In this document: positions 29,814 to 38,858 of the stretch, piece by piece
Numbering within the stretch: position 1 is the first letter of the stretch
How the letters are laid out: every line of letters begins with the position of its first letter
NCBI RefSeq assembly: GCF_003987215.1
Contig: NZ_PIPW01000002.1
Location: forward strand, 434,001 to 498,000
Direction: 5' to 3'
Length of the DNA stretch: 64,000 nt
Source of the DNA: Pseudidiomarina halophila
GTDB taxonomy: Bacteria; Pseudomonadota; Gammaproteobacteria; Enterobacterales; Alteromonadaceae
Position numbers and translations under genes: made by a program
The notes under the pieces: generated by a model
Database searches by the model: none
Seen by the model: only the letters and a program-made list of their open reading frames with translations
What the model was told of the DNA's origin: nothing

Positions 29814-29838
29814 AAACTCCTATGGATATGAGGAGTTT
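29814..29838 (-). promoter_or_regulatory. Hairpin in the mgtE leader enclosing the ribosome binding site
   Basis: On the reverse strand AAACTCC (29838-29832) and GGAGTTT (29820-29814) form a perfect 7-bp stem with an 11-base loop. The second arm contains the GGAG Shine-Dalgarno for mgtE, whose ATG begins at 29808. If the stem folds, ribosome access would fall. Regulation is inferred; only the complementarity is seen. Confidence 0.45.
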
Positions 29839-29848
29839 ATCGTATTAA

Positions 29849-29866
29849 ACGCATTTCGTCATGCGT
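29849..29866 (-). terminator. Weak hairpin after npr, possible attenuating terminator
   Basis: On the reverse strand ACGCAT, a six-base loop and ATGCGT form a 6-bp stem just after the npr stop, followed by TTTAAT. The stem is short and the T-run poor, so full termination is doubtful. It could partly separate the rpoN-npr operon from mgtE. Confidence 0.3.
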
Positions 29867-29871
29867 CTTTG

Positions 29872-30150
29872 CTAGGCGTCTTCGTCAAACCGGGATTCGA
29901 TAAGGGTGGCGATGGCATCAACTGCGGATTGCGCTTCACTGCCGCGCGCAACCACTTCAATTTCTTTGCCTTGCCCACTGGCGAGTAAGAGTAAACACAT
30001 AACACTGGAGGCATCGACTTCTTTACCGTCCTGCACAATGGCCACTTTAGCGTCGAACTGTTGGGTAAGCTTTACCAGCTTGGTTGCCGCGCGGGCGTGC
30101 AAACCAAGTTTGTTGGTAATGATGACGGACTTGCGGGCTTCCTGGGTCAT
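29872..30150 (-). CDS. ptsO: Nitrogen-PTS phosphocarrier NPr (HPr family)
   Basis: This 92-residue HPr fold protein has the phosphorylation site His18 in LGLHARAATKLV and the second motif SVMCLLLLASGQG. It accepts phosphate from EI-Ntr and passes it to PtsN, encoded two genes upstream. The position after rapZ, overlapping it by 4 bases, is the standard one in gammaproteobacteria. It is also called npr. Confidence 0.95.
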   Translation of the reverse strand: MTQEARKSVIITNKLGLHARAATKLVKLTQQFDAKVAIVQDGKEVDASSVMCLLLLASGQGKEIEVVARGSEAQSAVDAIATLIESRFDEDA

Positions 30151-30998
30151 TTGCGGCGAAATCCTTCACGGTGGCGAACCTGAACTTTAAATTCATAATC
30201 TTTAAAGCGCTCCGCCAATTGTTCAGCAATGTAAACCGAGCGATGCTGACCGCCGGTGCAACCAATTCCGATAGTAAGATAACTACGGTTACTGCGTTGG
30301 AAGTAGGGGAGCCAGGTATCCAGAAAAGTTTCTACCTGATGAATAAACTTGGTGACCAAAGGCTGCTGTGCAAAAAAATGTTGTACTGCACTGTCAGAGC
30401 CGGTCAGTGGTTTTAATTCTGGTTCCCAGTGTGGGTTCGGCAGAATCCTGGCATCGAAAGCATAGTCTAGATCTGGAGGTAAGCCGTATTTATAGCCAAA
30501 TGACTGGAATACAACGATCAACCTCGATGCGGCACGGCCCAGCACGCGCTCGCTGACCTGCTCGCTTAACTGATGGACACTGAGTTCACTGCTTTCGATA
30601 CGCCAGGTGGCTCTTTCTGCAAGCGGCTCCAGCAGTTTTGATTCCATCTGCAATGCCTCACTGAGAGGCATCTCATTGCGTGACAAAGGATGCAGTCGCC
30701 GTGTCTCACCGAAACGTTGCAGAAGCACTTTGTCGTTGGAGTCGAGGTATAAAATTTCGGGCTTGATGTTATCTGGCAGAAAGTCGAGAGCATCGCTGAG
30801 GTCATCGTGAGAATCCGGAAGATTTCGCACATCGACGCTGACGGCGACGGTGGTGTATTGCTCCTGAATTGCATGCACTAATGTCGGCAATAACATAATG
30901 GGCAGGTTATCGACGCAGTAGTAGCCAAGATCTTCAAGCACACGCAGCGCTATAGTTTTTCCTGATCCTGAACGGCCACTAACGATGATAAGTTGCAT
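30147..30998 (-). CDS. rapZ: RNase adapter protein RapZ
   Basis: This 283-residue P-loop protein begins MQLIIVSGRSGSGKT (Walker A at residues 8-15). The C-terminal RNA-binding domain contains FSYGFKYG-type and GCTGGQHRSVYIAEQL motifs, here QSFGYKYGLP and IGCTGGQHRSV. In E. coli RapZ delivers GlmZ sRNA to RNase E and so tunes GlmS and UDP-GlcNAc supply. It lies 3 bases after ptsN and overlaps npr by 4 bases. Confidence 0.97.
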   Translation of the reverse strand: MQLIIVSGRSGSGKTIALRVLEDLGYYCVDNLPIMLLPTLVHAIQEQYTTVAVSVDVRNLPDSHDDLSDALDFLPDNIKPEILYLDSNDKVLLQRFGETRRLHPLSRNEMPLSEALQMESKLLEPLAERATWRIESSELSVHQLSEQVSERVLGRAASRLIVVFQSFGYKYGLPPDLDYAFDARILPNPHWEPELKPLTGSDSAVQHFFAQQPLVTKFIHQVETFLDTWLPYFQRSNRSYLTIGIGCTGGQHRSVYIAEQLAERFKDYEFKVQVRHREGFRRK

Positions 30999-31001
30999 TA
31001 T

Positions 31002-31460
31002 TTAGCCACATTCGTCCTGGGTGAAGCGGTCGAACAGCTCCTGATCGTCACTAGCCTCGCGCAGTGCCCGGGTACAGCTCTTATCATTAAGGCGTTGCGC
31101 TACCGCAGCAAGTGTCTGCAAATGTTGCTCGTGCTCGTCTTCAGGTACTAACAGGGCAAACACGATATCGACAGGTTGGTTGTCGATAGCATCGAAATCA
31201 ATGGGTTCGGCCAGGGTTATTAAAATAGCCACAGGTTTATTGGCGCTACTCAAACGACCATGAGGAATCGCGACACCTAAGCCAATGCCCGTGCTGCCAA
31301 GCCGCTCGCGATTGAGCAGACTTTCAAACACATCGAAACTGGTGGTCCCCGATAAGCGTGGCGCAGCAAGCTGACCAATGAGTTCGAGAACCTTCTTTTT
31401 ACTTGAGCCCGAGACTGCACGACGCGTGCAGTCTGGGCTTAACAGTGAGGATAAATCCAT
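31002..31460 (-). CDS. ptsN: Nitrogen-PTS EIIA protein PtsN
   Basis: This 152-residue EIIA-Ntr protein has the phospho-acceptor His67 in GVAIPHGRL, plus LLNRERLGSTGIG. It is the last acceptor of the nitrogen PTS and affects potassium handling and stress responses by its phosphorylation state. There are 3 bases between its start and the hpf stop. The cluster rpoN-hpf-ptsN-rapZ-npr is intact. Confidence 0.96.
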   Translation of the reverse strand: MDLSSLLSPDCTRRAVSGSSKKKVLELIGQLAAPRLSGTTSFDVFESLLNRERLGSTGIGLGVAIPHGRLSSANKPVAILITLAEPIDFDAIDNQPVDIVFALLVPEDEHEQHLQTLAAVAQRLNDKSCTRALREASDDQELFDRFTQDECG

Positions 31461-31463
31461 GAT

Positions 31464-31751
31464 TTAGTGACGTTTCATCTTTTCTTTGTGTTTAATCACC
31501 TGACGATCGAGTTTATTGATTAAACCATCAATCGCCGCGTACATATCTTCGTGCTCGGAATCGGCAAAAATTTCGCCACCACTTACATGCAGGGTAGCTT
31601 CCGCTTTTTGGGTTAACTTTTCAACATTTAAAATCACATGGACATTACTAATGTGGTCAAAATGACGCTCTAGCTTGGCAAACTTGGTGTTGACATAATC
31701 TCTCAACGCGTCAGTAATCTCGATATGATGACCAGTCAGATTAATTTGCAT
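31464..31751 (-). CDS. hpf: Ribosome hibernation-promoting factor, short form
   Basis: This 95-residue protein begins MQINLTGHHIEITDALRDYV and has the alternating fold of HPF/YfiA proteins (KAEATLHVSGGEIFADSEHEDMYAAID). It lacks the C-terminal dimerisation domain of long HPF, so it should act in 100S ribosome formation with RMF or alone as in enterics. It is 27 bases downstream of rpoN. Confidence 0.95.
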   Translation of the reverse strand: MQINLTGHHIEITDALRDYVNTKFAKLERHFDHISNVHVILNVEKLTQKAEATLHVSGGEIFADSEHEDMYAAIDGLINKLDRQVIKHKEKMKRH

Positions 31752-31777
31752 AACATCTTCCTTCTATTGTCCAAGTT

Positions 31778-33166
31778 TTAAATAAGACGTTTGCGTTGAC
31801 TCGAAGGCGGTATCTGTAGCGCCTCCCGGTACTTAGCAATCGTCCGTCTAGCAACCTGAATACCCTGTTCCGACATGAGGTCAGTAAGTTTACTGTCGCT
31901 CAAGGGTTTTTTCGGGTTTTCGGCGGCAACTAGCTTTTTAAGCAACGCCCGGATCGCAGTTGAAGAACAGTCTTCACCGCGGTCGGTGCTGAGCTGACTG
32001 GAGAAAAAGTATTTCAACTCAAAAACACCGCGGGGCGTATGCATATATTTCTGGGAAGTAACCCGAGATACGGTGGATTCGTGCATCTCGATGGCTGCAG
32101 CGATATCAGCCAGTACCATAGGTTTCATCGCTTCTTCGCCAAGCTCGAAAAAAGCTTGCTGACGTTGCACGATGGAGGTCGCGACTTTCAGCAGGGTTTC
32201 ATTGCGGCTTTCAATACTGCGAATGAACCATTTTGCTTCTTGTAAATGCTGGCGAATGTAGCTCATATCGTCGCTTGGTCTGGCATCCTGTATCAGTGCT
32301 GCGTAACTACTATTTACTTTTAGTCTAGGCAAACTTTGTGGATTTAGCTCAACTATCCAGCGACTATTTTTTTGCCGCACCACCACATCAGGAATAACAT
32401 AAGCTTCATCGCTCTGCGCAAAGCTGTCCCCAGGATGCGGTTGCAACTGCTGGATAATAGCTAAGACCTCAGTCAATTGCGGTTCGTTCAGTTTCAGGTG
32501 ACGGGAAAGTGACCGGTAATCGCGTTGACCCAGCAGTTCGACGTATTCGGTGACCGCTTTCTTTGTCTCAGCTAGAAAAGGTGTTGCTTCCGGAAACTGC
32601 TGGAGCTGGAGCAGTAAGCATTCACTTACGTCCCGAGCGCCAACTCCCACAGGGTCGAAATGCTGGATGCGCTTCAATACAACCGCAACTTCATCTTCCT
32701 CAATGGGTTCGTCGAGTTGGGCTGCGAGTGCCTGGGTCAGTTCGCTGACCGAAGTGGTTAGATAGCCGGTCGGGCTAATGGCATCTATAACCGCGAGTCC
32801 GATTTGTTCGTCTACCGGCGAGAAGTGCGAAAGCTGCAACTGCCACCGCAGGTGGTCATGCAGCGTTTCGTGGCCGCAGCCAAAGGTCATGGCATCGTAG
32901 TCGGCATCGTTTTGGCCAACAGCACCCATCAATTCAGCGGTGTAGTTTTGATCCCACTCTTCGGCGTCGGGAGTCGTTGATTCGTCACCATGATCCCGCA
33001 ATGGGTCTTCGGTTTCTTCCTGCTCGAGTAACGGGTTCTCTTCGAGCGCTTGCTGGACTTCTTGTTGCAGTTCGAAGCTGGAAAGTTGAAGCAAACGGAT
33101 AGCTTGCTGCAACTGCGGTGTCATCGACAGCTGCTGGCTAAATTTGAGTTGCAAGCCTTGCTTCAT
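31778..33166 (-). CDS. rpoN: RNA polymerase sigma-54 factor
   Basis: This 462-residue protein has the Gln/Leu-rich region I (MKQGLQLKFSQQLSMTPQLQ), an acidic region II (about 50-95), the core-binding region and the RpoN box ARRTIAKYRE at 439-448. It directs transcription from -24/-12 promoters with enhancer-binding activators. It follows lptB by 31 bases in the conserved lpt-rpoN operon. Confidence 0.97.
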   Translation of the reverse strand: MKQGLQLKFSQQLSMTPQLQQAIRLLQLSSFELQQEVQQALEENPLLEQEETEDPLRDHGDESTTPDAEEWDQNYTAELMGAVGQNDADYDAMTFGCGHETLHDHLRWQLQLSHFSPVDEQIGLAVIDAISPTGYLTTSVSELTQALAAQLDEPIEEDEVAVVLKRIQHFDPVGVGARDVSECLLLQLQQFPEATPFLAETKKAVTEYVELLGQRDYRSLSRHLKLNEPQLTEVLAIIQQLQPHPGDSFAQSDEAYVIPDVVVRQKNSRWIVELNPQSLPRLKVNSSYAALIQDARPSDDMSYIRQHLQEAKWFIRSIESRNETLLKVATSIVQRQQAFFELGEEAMKPMVLADIAAAIEMHESTVSRVTSQKYMHTPRGVFELKYFFSSQLSTDRGEDCSSTAIRALLKKLVAAENPKKPLSDSKLTDLMSEQGIQVARRTIAKYREALQIPPSSQRKRLI

Positions 33167-33197
33167 AAGGTAACCACCGAAAGTTGCGGTTGTGCGC

Positions 33198-33923
33198 TTA
33201 CAGAGTGAATTGTTCGCCGAGGTAAACGTCTTTCACCTGCTGGTTACTTAAAATAGTATGGGCGTCGCCTTCAGCAATCAACTCCCCATGGCTAACAATA
33301 TATGCATGCTCACAAACAGAGAGGGTTTCGCGTACATTGTGGTCGGTGATCAAAACGCCTATCCCGCGGTTGCGCAGGTGCTCGATAATCTTTTTAATAT
33401 CTATTACGGAAATAGGATCAACCCCGGCAAATGGCTCATCCAGCAGAATAAACGCTGGTTCAGCCGCCAGCGCGCGGGCAATTTCGACGCGTCGGCGCTC
33501 GCCACCAGACAGACTCATACCGAGACTATTGGCGATATGACCGATGTGGAACTCTTCCAGCAAGCTATCAACTCTTTCTTCGCGAGCATTGCCATCAAGT
33601 CCTTTGCGGGTTTCCAGAATGGCCATGATATTGTCGCGCACCGTAAGCTTACGGAAAATCGATGATTCCTGCGGCAGGTAACCGATGCCTTTACGGGCAC
33701 GTTCATGCATGGGAAGCAATGAAATGTCTTCGTCATCAAGTAAGATGCGGCCTTTGTCATGCCCGACCAGACCCACGATCATATAGAAGGTGGTCGTCTT
33801 ACCCGCGCCATTAGGGCCAAGTAAGCCGATAACTTTACCCGACTCCACCGTCAGACTTACGTCTTTTACGACCTGACGTTTTTTATAAGATTTAGCAAGG
33901 TGCTCAGCGATTAATTGGCTCAT
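33198..33923 (-). CDS. lptB: LPS export ABC transporter ATPase LptB
   Basis: The ATG at 33923 gives 241 residues, the family length; an ATG two codons earlier (33929) is an alternative, and both lie in the end of lptA. Walker A is GPNGAGKT (36-43), the signature is LSGGERRR and the H-loop is TDHNVRETL. LptB powers LPS extraction with LptF and LptG (not in this window). It overlaps lptA by 20 bases. Confidence 0.96.
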   Translation of the reverse strand: MSQLIAEHLAKSYKKRQVVKDVSLTVESGKVIGLLGPNGAGKTTTFYMIVGLVGHDKGRILLDDEDISLLPMHERARKGIGYLPQESSIFRKLTVRDNIMAILETRKGLDGNAREERVDSLLEEFHIGHIANSLGMSLSGGERRRVEIARALAAEPAFILLDEPFAGVDPISVIDIKKIIEHLRNRGIGVLITDHNVRETLSVCEHAYIVSHGELIAEGDAHTILSNQQVKDVYLGEQFTL

Positions 33924-34464
33924 TGTCATTCTTTTTATTGGGCTTAAAGATGGTGGTGACGCGGTCACTTTCATCGTCGCCACGGCTGGCGCGCAGTTGC
34001 TGCGTCGCAAAGTTGTAAACAATCTCGTTACCCTGAATTTCGCTGTTATCCTGGGTGACTTTAACCTCACCTAACAGGGTAAGAAGCTGCGCCGTTTCAT
34101 CATAACGAATGATCTGCGCCTGCGCCTGAATCAGGCTACCGTCTTCTAACTCCTGCTGATACGTTGCTGGTGAGCCTTCTGCGGTGAAAGTGCGCACACC
34201 ATCTTCGCCTTGCTGGGCGACTTCCAGATGGTCAGCGGTAATTTTCAGGGTGCCCTGAGTAATCACCGCATTATCTTCAAAGATTGCAATTTTATTCTGG
34301 ATATCAAACCACTCACGCTCTGAGTCGATGATAATGTCCTGCTCGAAGTCCGCTTTCCCTTGCGCGGCCGCCGGTGGGCTCCAAAGCATGATGCCCAGCA
34401 GCAATAAACTGCCGCCAATAAGCGCTTTACGGATTGTGAGTGAAAGTAGTTTGTACATGCTCAT
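33904..34464 (-). CDS. lptA: LPS transport periplasmic protein LptA
   Basis: This 186-residue protein has a signal peptide ([22 protein letters not shown], cleavage near residue 35) and an OstA-like beta-jellyroll starting at [20 protein letters not shown]. It bridges LptC and LptD across the periplasm. The 5' end overlaps lptC by 38 bases, and the 3' end overlaps lptB. An in-frame ATG at 34458 is a near alternative start. Confidence 0.94.
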   Translation of the reverse strand: MSMYKLLSLTIRKALIGGSLLLLGIMLWSPPAAAQGKADFEQDIIIDSEREWFDIQNKIAIFEDNAVITQGTLKITADHLEVAQQGEDGVRTFTAEGSPATYQQELEDGSLIQAQAQIIRYDETAQLLTLLGEVKVTQDNSEIQGNEIVYNFATQQLRASRGDDESDRVTTIFKPNKKNDNEPINR

Positions 34465-34990
34465 TCAATTCCAATGTTTCGGCGCGGAGATCAGCAATCA
34501 TGCCGTTACCGCGCACTAAAAAATTCTTACCAAAAATGGTTACCGGCTGATCTGTCACCATGGTTTCTGCCAGGGTATCAATGGTCAGATAGCTCGTTTC
34601 AACACGTTCCAGGTAGTCATCAGACGAAAGATGGGTTATCACGATACCACGCTCAAGTACGAGCGTCTTATCGTCATAAAATGAACCCTGTTCGGCCACT
34701 ACACGCCAGGTGTCCTGCTTGCCGTCCGTGCGGACCTGATAAACCGGATCATCGAGCTCCGTCAACCCAATTGGACTGTAATGCGTCATTTTGGTTGCAT
34801 TAATCTGATGTTCAAGCTGTCCTTTGCTATTGTACACGCGTGTGGCCAGGCCTTCAGCAATAAAGTCAGGCGGGATTTCGCGAAATTGCGGATCCGTCGC
34901 GGCCGTTTCGTCGGTGTCAAACGGCCGCCAGATAAGCAGCGCCCCAAGCAGAAAAATAATCGCTAAAATCCAACTAAGCTGGCGGTTCAT
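34427..34990 (-). CDS. lptC: LPS export protein LptC
   Basis: This 187-residue bitopic protein has a membrane helix at about 7-21 (WILAIIFLLGALLIW) and a periplasmic OstA-like domain. The segment PDFIAEGLATRVYNSKGQLEHQI is typical of LptC. It receives LPS from LptBFG and hands it to LptA. It overlaps kdsC by 4 bases. Confidence 0.94.
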   Translation of the reverse strand: MNRQLSWILAIIFLLGALLIWRPFDTDETAATDPQFREIPPDFIAEGLATRVYNSKGQLEHQINATKMTHYSPIGLTELDDPVYQVRTDGKQDTWRVVAEQGSFYDDKTLVLERGIVITHLSSDDYLERVETSYLTIDTLAETMVTDQPVTIFGKNFLVRGNGMIADLRAETLELNEHVQTTFTHNP

Positions 34991-35547
34991 AGGCTGACCC
35001 CACCGTGCAACTGTAAGTGTCCCTGGCTAAGTAAAATCAGGTCACTAAGTTCACGCACCGCGCCAAAGCCACCACGCATACTGGTGACGTAATCGGCTTG
35101 CTGTTGCACCCAGGGATGCGCATCCTGTGGCGCGACGCCAAGGCCAGCGTGTTGCAGCATAACGACATCGGGTACGTCATCGCCGATACTGGCAATTTGC
35201 GCGTTTTCTAACTGATACTTCTCGGCCAGGCGTTGATAAACAGCAAGCTTTTCGGTGGTGCCCTGAACTATATCCTGTACCCCAAGTGCCTGCATACGTT
35301 GCTCAACGATCTGCGATTGCCGCCCAGTGACCACAGCTACGCGAATGCCATTATTAAGTAGTGCTTTAACACCGAAGCCATCACGGGTATGGAACGCTTT
35401 TAATTCTTCGCCGGAGTTGCCGAGATAAATCCGGCCATCAGAAAAGACCCCATCGACGTCGCAGATCACCAGCTTAATCGCTTTCATGCGCTCAAACAGA
35501 GTTTCGTTGATGTCACCGTACCAGGTGCTAACGGTAGCTAATGCCAT
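34987..35547 (-). CDS. kdsC: Kdo-8-phosphate phosphatase KdsC
   Basis: This 186-residue HAD-family phosphatase has nucleophile Asp30 and acid Asp32 in ICDVDGVFSDGRIYL, VVTGRQS as motif II and SIGDDVPDVVML as motif IV. There is no large cap domain, as in tetrameric KdsC. It releases Kdo for lipid A core synthesis. Its start shares one base with the kdsD stop. Confidence 0.95.
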   Translation of the reverse strand: MALATVSTWYGDINETLFERMKAIKLVICDVDGVFSDGRIYLGNSGEELKAFHTRDGFGVKALLNNGIRVAVVTGRQSQIVEQRMQALGVQDIVQGTTEKLAVYQRLAEKYQLENAQIASIGDDVPDVVMLQHAGLGVAPQDAHPWVQQQADYVTSMRGGFGAVRELSDLILLSQGHLQLHGGVSL

Positions 35548-36527
35548 TACATGACTCCTGCTTTTAACAGATCGTGCATGTTGAGAGCGCCACGCGGATG
35601 GCCGTGGTCATCAACGACAAACAGACCGTTAATCTTCCGGTCTTCCATTAACTTCAGACCTTCTGCGGCAAGCACGTCGGCGTGAATGGTGATTGGATTT
35701 TTCGTCATCACCTCGGCAATCCGGGCTTGATGCACGTCCAGTCGTTGGTCGAGAACGCGCCGCAGGTCACCATCGGTAAACAGGCCGACCAATTTGCCAT
35801 CTGGATCCGTGACCCCGGTCATGCCCAGTCCCTTGCGGGACATTTCCAGTAATGCCTCGCTTAAGCTTGCCGACTGTTCGACTAAAGGCATGCGCTCAGC
35901 GCTATGCATTACATCATGAATGTGCAGCAACAGTCGCCGTCCAAGGCTACCACCCGGGTGCGACATGGCGAAGTCGTCAGCCGTGAAGCCGCGGGCATGC
36001 AGCAGGGCAACAGCAAGGGCGTCACCCATGGCAAGTGTAGCTGTGGTTGATGAGGTCGGCGCCAGGCCCAGCGGGCAGGCTTCCTGCTTAACCGCGATAC
36101 AAATATGTACATCGGCAAGTTCTGCAAGGGTCGAATCCGGATTGCCGGTCATACTGATAAGGTGCGCGCCCCGGCGCTTGATAAGGGGGGCGATGCTTAA
36201 CACTTCGCCGGTCTCGCCCGAGTTAGACAGTGCCAGCACTACATCGTCTGCAGTGATCATGCCTAAGTCACCATGACTTGCTTCGCCAGGGTGGACAAAA
36301 AACGCTGGGGTACCGGTGGACGCAAGTGTTGCGGCTATTTTGCCGCCGATATGGCCGGACTTACCCATACCAATCACAATCACGCGACCTTTGCAGGCGA
36401 GTAAGTACTCACAGGCCTGAGTGAAATTTGCATCAAGGAAGCGTTTCAAGTCGCTCACCGATTGTGCTTCGATATCGAGTACACTAGCGGCAAGAGAGAT
36501 AAAAGAGTCGGTTTTGGCAGCAGTCAT
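35547..36527 (-). CDS. kdsD: Arabinose-5-phosphate isomerase KdsD
   Basis: This 326-residue protein has an N-terminal SIS domain (GKSGHIGGKIAATLASTGTPAFFVHP and ALSNSGETGEV) and two C-terminal CBS domains (about 205-326). It converts ribulose-5-phosphate to arabinose-5-phosphate, the first step to Kdo. It is the first gene of the long reverse operon. The E. coli neighbour yrbG (a calcium/sodium antiporter) is absent between it and mlaF. Confidence 0.95.
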   Translation of the reverse strand: MTAAKTDSFISLAASVLDIEAQSVSDLKRFLDANFTQACEYLLACKGRVIVIGMGKSGHIGGKIAATLASTGTPAFFVHPGEASHGDLGMITADDVVLALSNSGETGEVLSIAPLIKRRGAHLISMTGNPDSTLAELADVHICIAVKQEACPLGLAPTSSTTATLAMGDALAVALLHARGFTADDFAMSHPGGSLGRRLLLHIHDVMHSAERMPLVEQSASLSEALLEMSRKGLGMTGVTDPDGKLVGLFTDGDLRRVLDQRLDVHQARIAEVMTKNPITIHADVLAAEGLKLMEDRKINGLFVVDDHGHPRGALNMHDLLKAGVM

Positions 36528-36706
36528 AGCAAACCTTTAATCGCCGAAAAACATGAATGACTGCAATCATAACCGATCGATTCTGTAAATGCAGACGTAA
36601 AACGTTCAACAACTCATGATTTGTCACAAATTTTACCACCCTGCGCTAGGGAAAAGTCACGATTTCAGGTAAACTAGGCGGTCTAGAAAAAAGGGATGAG
36701 CCAGCT
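36528..36706 (+). other. Divergent intergenic region between kdsD and mlaF
   Basis: These 179 bp must hold promoters for both the kdsD-npr and mlaF-murA operons. TAAACT at 36670-36675 is a possible forward -10 but lacks a good -35. I see no hairpin or operator that I can name. Confidence 0.5.
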
Positions 36707-37609
36707 ATGACAAGCGCTGACGTAGACGATCTCGTCGTTATTGAAAATGTGGATTTTGCCCACGGCTATGGTGCAAACAAGGTCTACAAAGGCCTGGAAA
36801 TGCGGATCCCGCGCGGTAAGATCACTGCGGTGATGGGCCCGAGCGGCATTGGTAAAACCACCTTGTTGCGATTGATAGGTGGGCAACTCAAACCACAGCA
36901 TGGCAGCATTAAATTTGCTGGTCATGATATTCCGCAGCTGTCGCGCAGTGCGTTGTACGAACAACGCAAACGCATGAGCATGCTGTTTCAAAGCGGGGCT
37001 TTATTTACCGATATGTCGGTATACGAAAATATAGCGTTCCCGATCCGCGAACACAGCGACCTGCCGGAAGAGATTATTGAGACCATCGTGCTGATGAAGC
37101 TGGAAGCTGTGGGCTTACGCGGTGCGCGCGACCTGATGCCTGCTGAATTGTCAGGTGGTATGGCTCGCCGTGCGGCACTTGCCCGCGCGATAGCGCTGGA
37201 TCCCGAACTGATCATGTATGATGAGCCTTTTGCCGGACAGGATCCGATTTCGATGGGCGTTATTGTCAAGCTCATCAAATCATTGAATAACTCTCTGGGT
37301 ATTACCAGCATTGTGGTTACCCATGATGTTGCAGAAGTCTTAACTATCGCTGATAAGGTCTTCATTATTGCCGATAAGAAAGTTGTTGCCGAGGGGACAC
37401 CGGACGAACTGAAAGCGTCGGACGATGACTTAGTGCAACAGTTCTTATCAGGTGAGCCTGATGGCCCGGTGGCATTCCATTACGATGGACCAAGCTTTGC
37501 TAAGGATATTTTCGGGCAGGAGCTTGACTCCGACAGCGAGAAGTCCAGGGAAAGAGAATCAAAACAGCAAGAGTCAGCGGAGCAGAAGGGGAACGGCAAT
37601 GCTGGATAA
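36707..37609 (+). CDS. mlaF: Phospholipid ABC transporter ATPase MlaF
   Basis: This 300-residue ATPase has Walker A GPSGIGKT (44-51), signature LSGGMARRA, Walker [11 protein letters not shown] and switch His in VTHDV. It belongs to the MlaFEDB complex, which moves phospholipids at the inner membrane to keep outer-membrane asymmetry. The C-terminal tail (about 265-300) is longer than in E. coli and highly charged, ending [14 protein letters not shown]-like in Glu/Gln/Lys. It overlaps mlaE by 11 bases. Confidence 0.95.
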   Translation: MTSADVDDLVVIENVDFAHGYGANKVYKGLEMRIPRGKITAVMGPSGIGKTTLLRLIGGQLKPQHGSIKFAGHDIPQLSRSALYEQRKRMSMLFQSGALFTDMSVYENIAFPIREHSDLPEEIIETIVLMKLEAVGLRGARDLMPAELSGGMARRAALARAIALDPELIMYDEPFAGQDPISMGVIVKLIKSLNNSLGITSIVVTHDVAEVLTIADKVFIIADKKVVAEGTPDELKASDDDLVQQFLSGEPDGPVAFHYDGPSFAKDIFGQELDSDSEKSRERESKQQESAEQKGNGNAG

Positions 37610-38375
37610 AGTCGCAGCACTGGGGAAATCAGTCCTTGATACGATAGCCGGTGCGGGCCAGGCTATGGTCATGCTGTTGCGGGCGCTGATAGGCAAACCG
37701 CAACTGCGTAAATCCTGGCCGTTGCTAATGCAACAGATGTATTCCGTTGGCGTACTGTCATTGGTCATCATTGTTGTGAGTGGGCTTTTTATCGGCATGG
37801 TTCTCGGCTTGCAGGGCTATACGATTCTGGTGGATTTTGGTGCCGAACAAAGCCTTGGTCCCATGGTCGCATTATCGCTGTTGCGTGAGTTAGGCCCGGT
37901 AGTTACGGCGCTATTGTTCGCCGGACGGGCAGGCTCGTCGCTAACGGCGGAAATTGGACTGATGAAAGCCACAGAGCAGCTTTCGAGCCTTGAAATGATG
38001 GCTGTCGACCCACTACGTCGCGTGATTTCACCGCGTTTCTGGGCGGGCTTTTACAGCATGCCAATACTGGCGATCATCTTTTCCGCTGTTGGTATTTATG
38101 GCGGTTATCTGGTCGGTGTGCGCTGGCTTGGCGTCGATGAGGGCGCGTTCTGGTCAGTGATGCAATCGAATGTCGAGTGGGGACAAGATATTCTCAACGG
38201 CATTATTAAAAGTTTAGTTTTTGCCTTTGTAGTGACGTGGATTGCACTACACAAAGGCTTTCATTGTACTCCAACCTCGGTCGGTATTAGTCGGGCAACG
38301 ACATCGACTGTAGTGACAGCTTCATTGGCTGTTTTGGGGTTAGATTTTGTTCTCACCGCACTGATGTTTGGGTAA
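37599..38375 (+). CDS. mlaE: Phospholipid ABC transporter permease MlaE
   Basis: The ATG at 37599, with AAGGGG just upstream, gives 258 residues; longer frames run inside mlaF. It has five to six membrane helices and the MlaE-family segments [35 protein letters not shown] and [12 protein letters not shown]-like (here [16 protein letters not shown]). It forms the membrane core of the Mla complex with MlaF, MlaD and MlaB. Confidence 0.95.
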   Translation: MLDKVAALGKSVLDTIAGAGQAMVMLLRALIGKPQLRKSWPLLMQQMYSVGVLSLVIIVVSGLFIGMVLGLQGYTILVDFGAEQSLGPMVALSLLRELGPVVTALLFAGRAGSSLTAEIGLMKATEQLSSLEMMAVDPLRRVISPRFWAGFYSMPILAIIFSAVGIYGGYLVGVRWLGVDEGAFWSVMQSNVEWGQDILNGIIKSLVFAFVVTWIALHKGFHCTPTSVGISRATTSTVVTASLAVLGLDFVLTALMFG

Positions 38376-38381
38376 CAGATT

Positions 38382-38849
38382 ATGGAATCAAGAAATGCAC
38401 AGTTAGCTGTTGGTTTTTTTGTCATTATTGGTGTTTTGGCACTGCTGTTTTTAGGCTTGCGTGCAGCCAACACCAGCATCGGAAGTAATGGTGAAACCTA
38501 TAAACTCTATGCGAAGTTTGACAATATCGGCGGCTTGAAAGAACGTTCACCAGTCAAGGTTGGCGGGGTGGTTGTTGGCCGCGTTAGCCGTATCACCCTT
38601 GATGGTGACTACTACGAACCACTGGTCGAGATGACGATAAGCGCCAAGTACGATGAATTTTCTAACACTTCATCTGTCTCAGTACTGACCTCGGGCTTAC
38701 TTGGCGAACAATATCTCGGTCTCAGCCCGGGTTTCATTGATGATACCGTCGAGATGTTAGATGACGGCGACTATATCCAGGACACAAAATCTGCATTGGT
38801 TCTGGAAGATTTGATTGGGCAGTTCCTGTTTAGCCAAGGTAACGATTAA
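38382..38849 (+). CDS. mlaD: MCE-domain phospholipid-binding protein MlaD
   Basis: This 155-residue protein has an N-terminal membrane helix (AVGFFVIIGVLALLFLGLRA, about 8-27) and one MCE domain (LYAKFDNIGGLKERSPVKVGGVVVGRV). It hexamerises on MlaE in the periplasm and exchanges lipid with MlaC. It starts 6 bases after mlaE. Confidence 0.95.
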   Translation: MESRNAQLAVGFFVIIGVLALLFLGLRAANTSIGSNGETYKLYAKFDNIGGLKERSPVKVGGVVVGRVSRITLDGDYYEPLVEMTISAKYDEFSNTSSVSVLTSGLLGEQYLGLSPGFIDDTVEMLDDGDYIQDTKSALVLEDLIGQFLFSQGND

Positions 38850-38858
38850 GGAGTGGTG

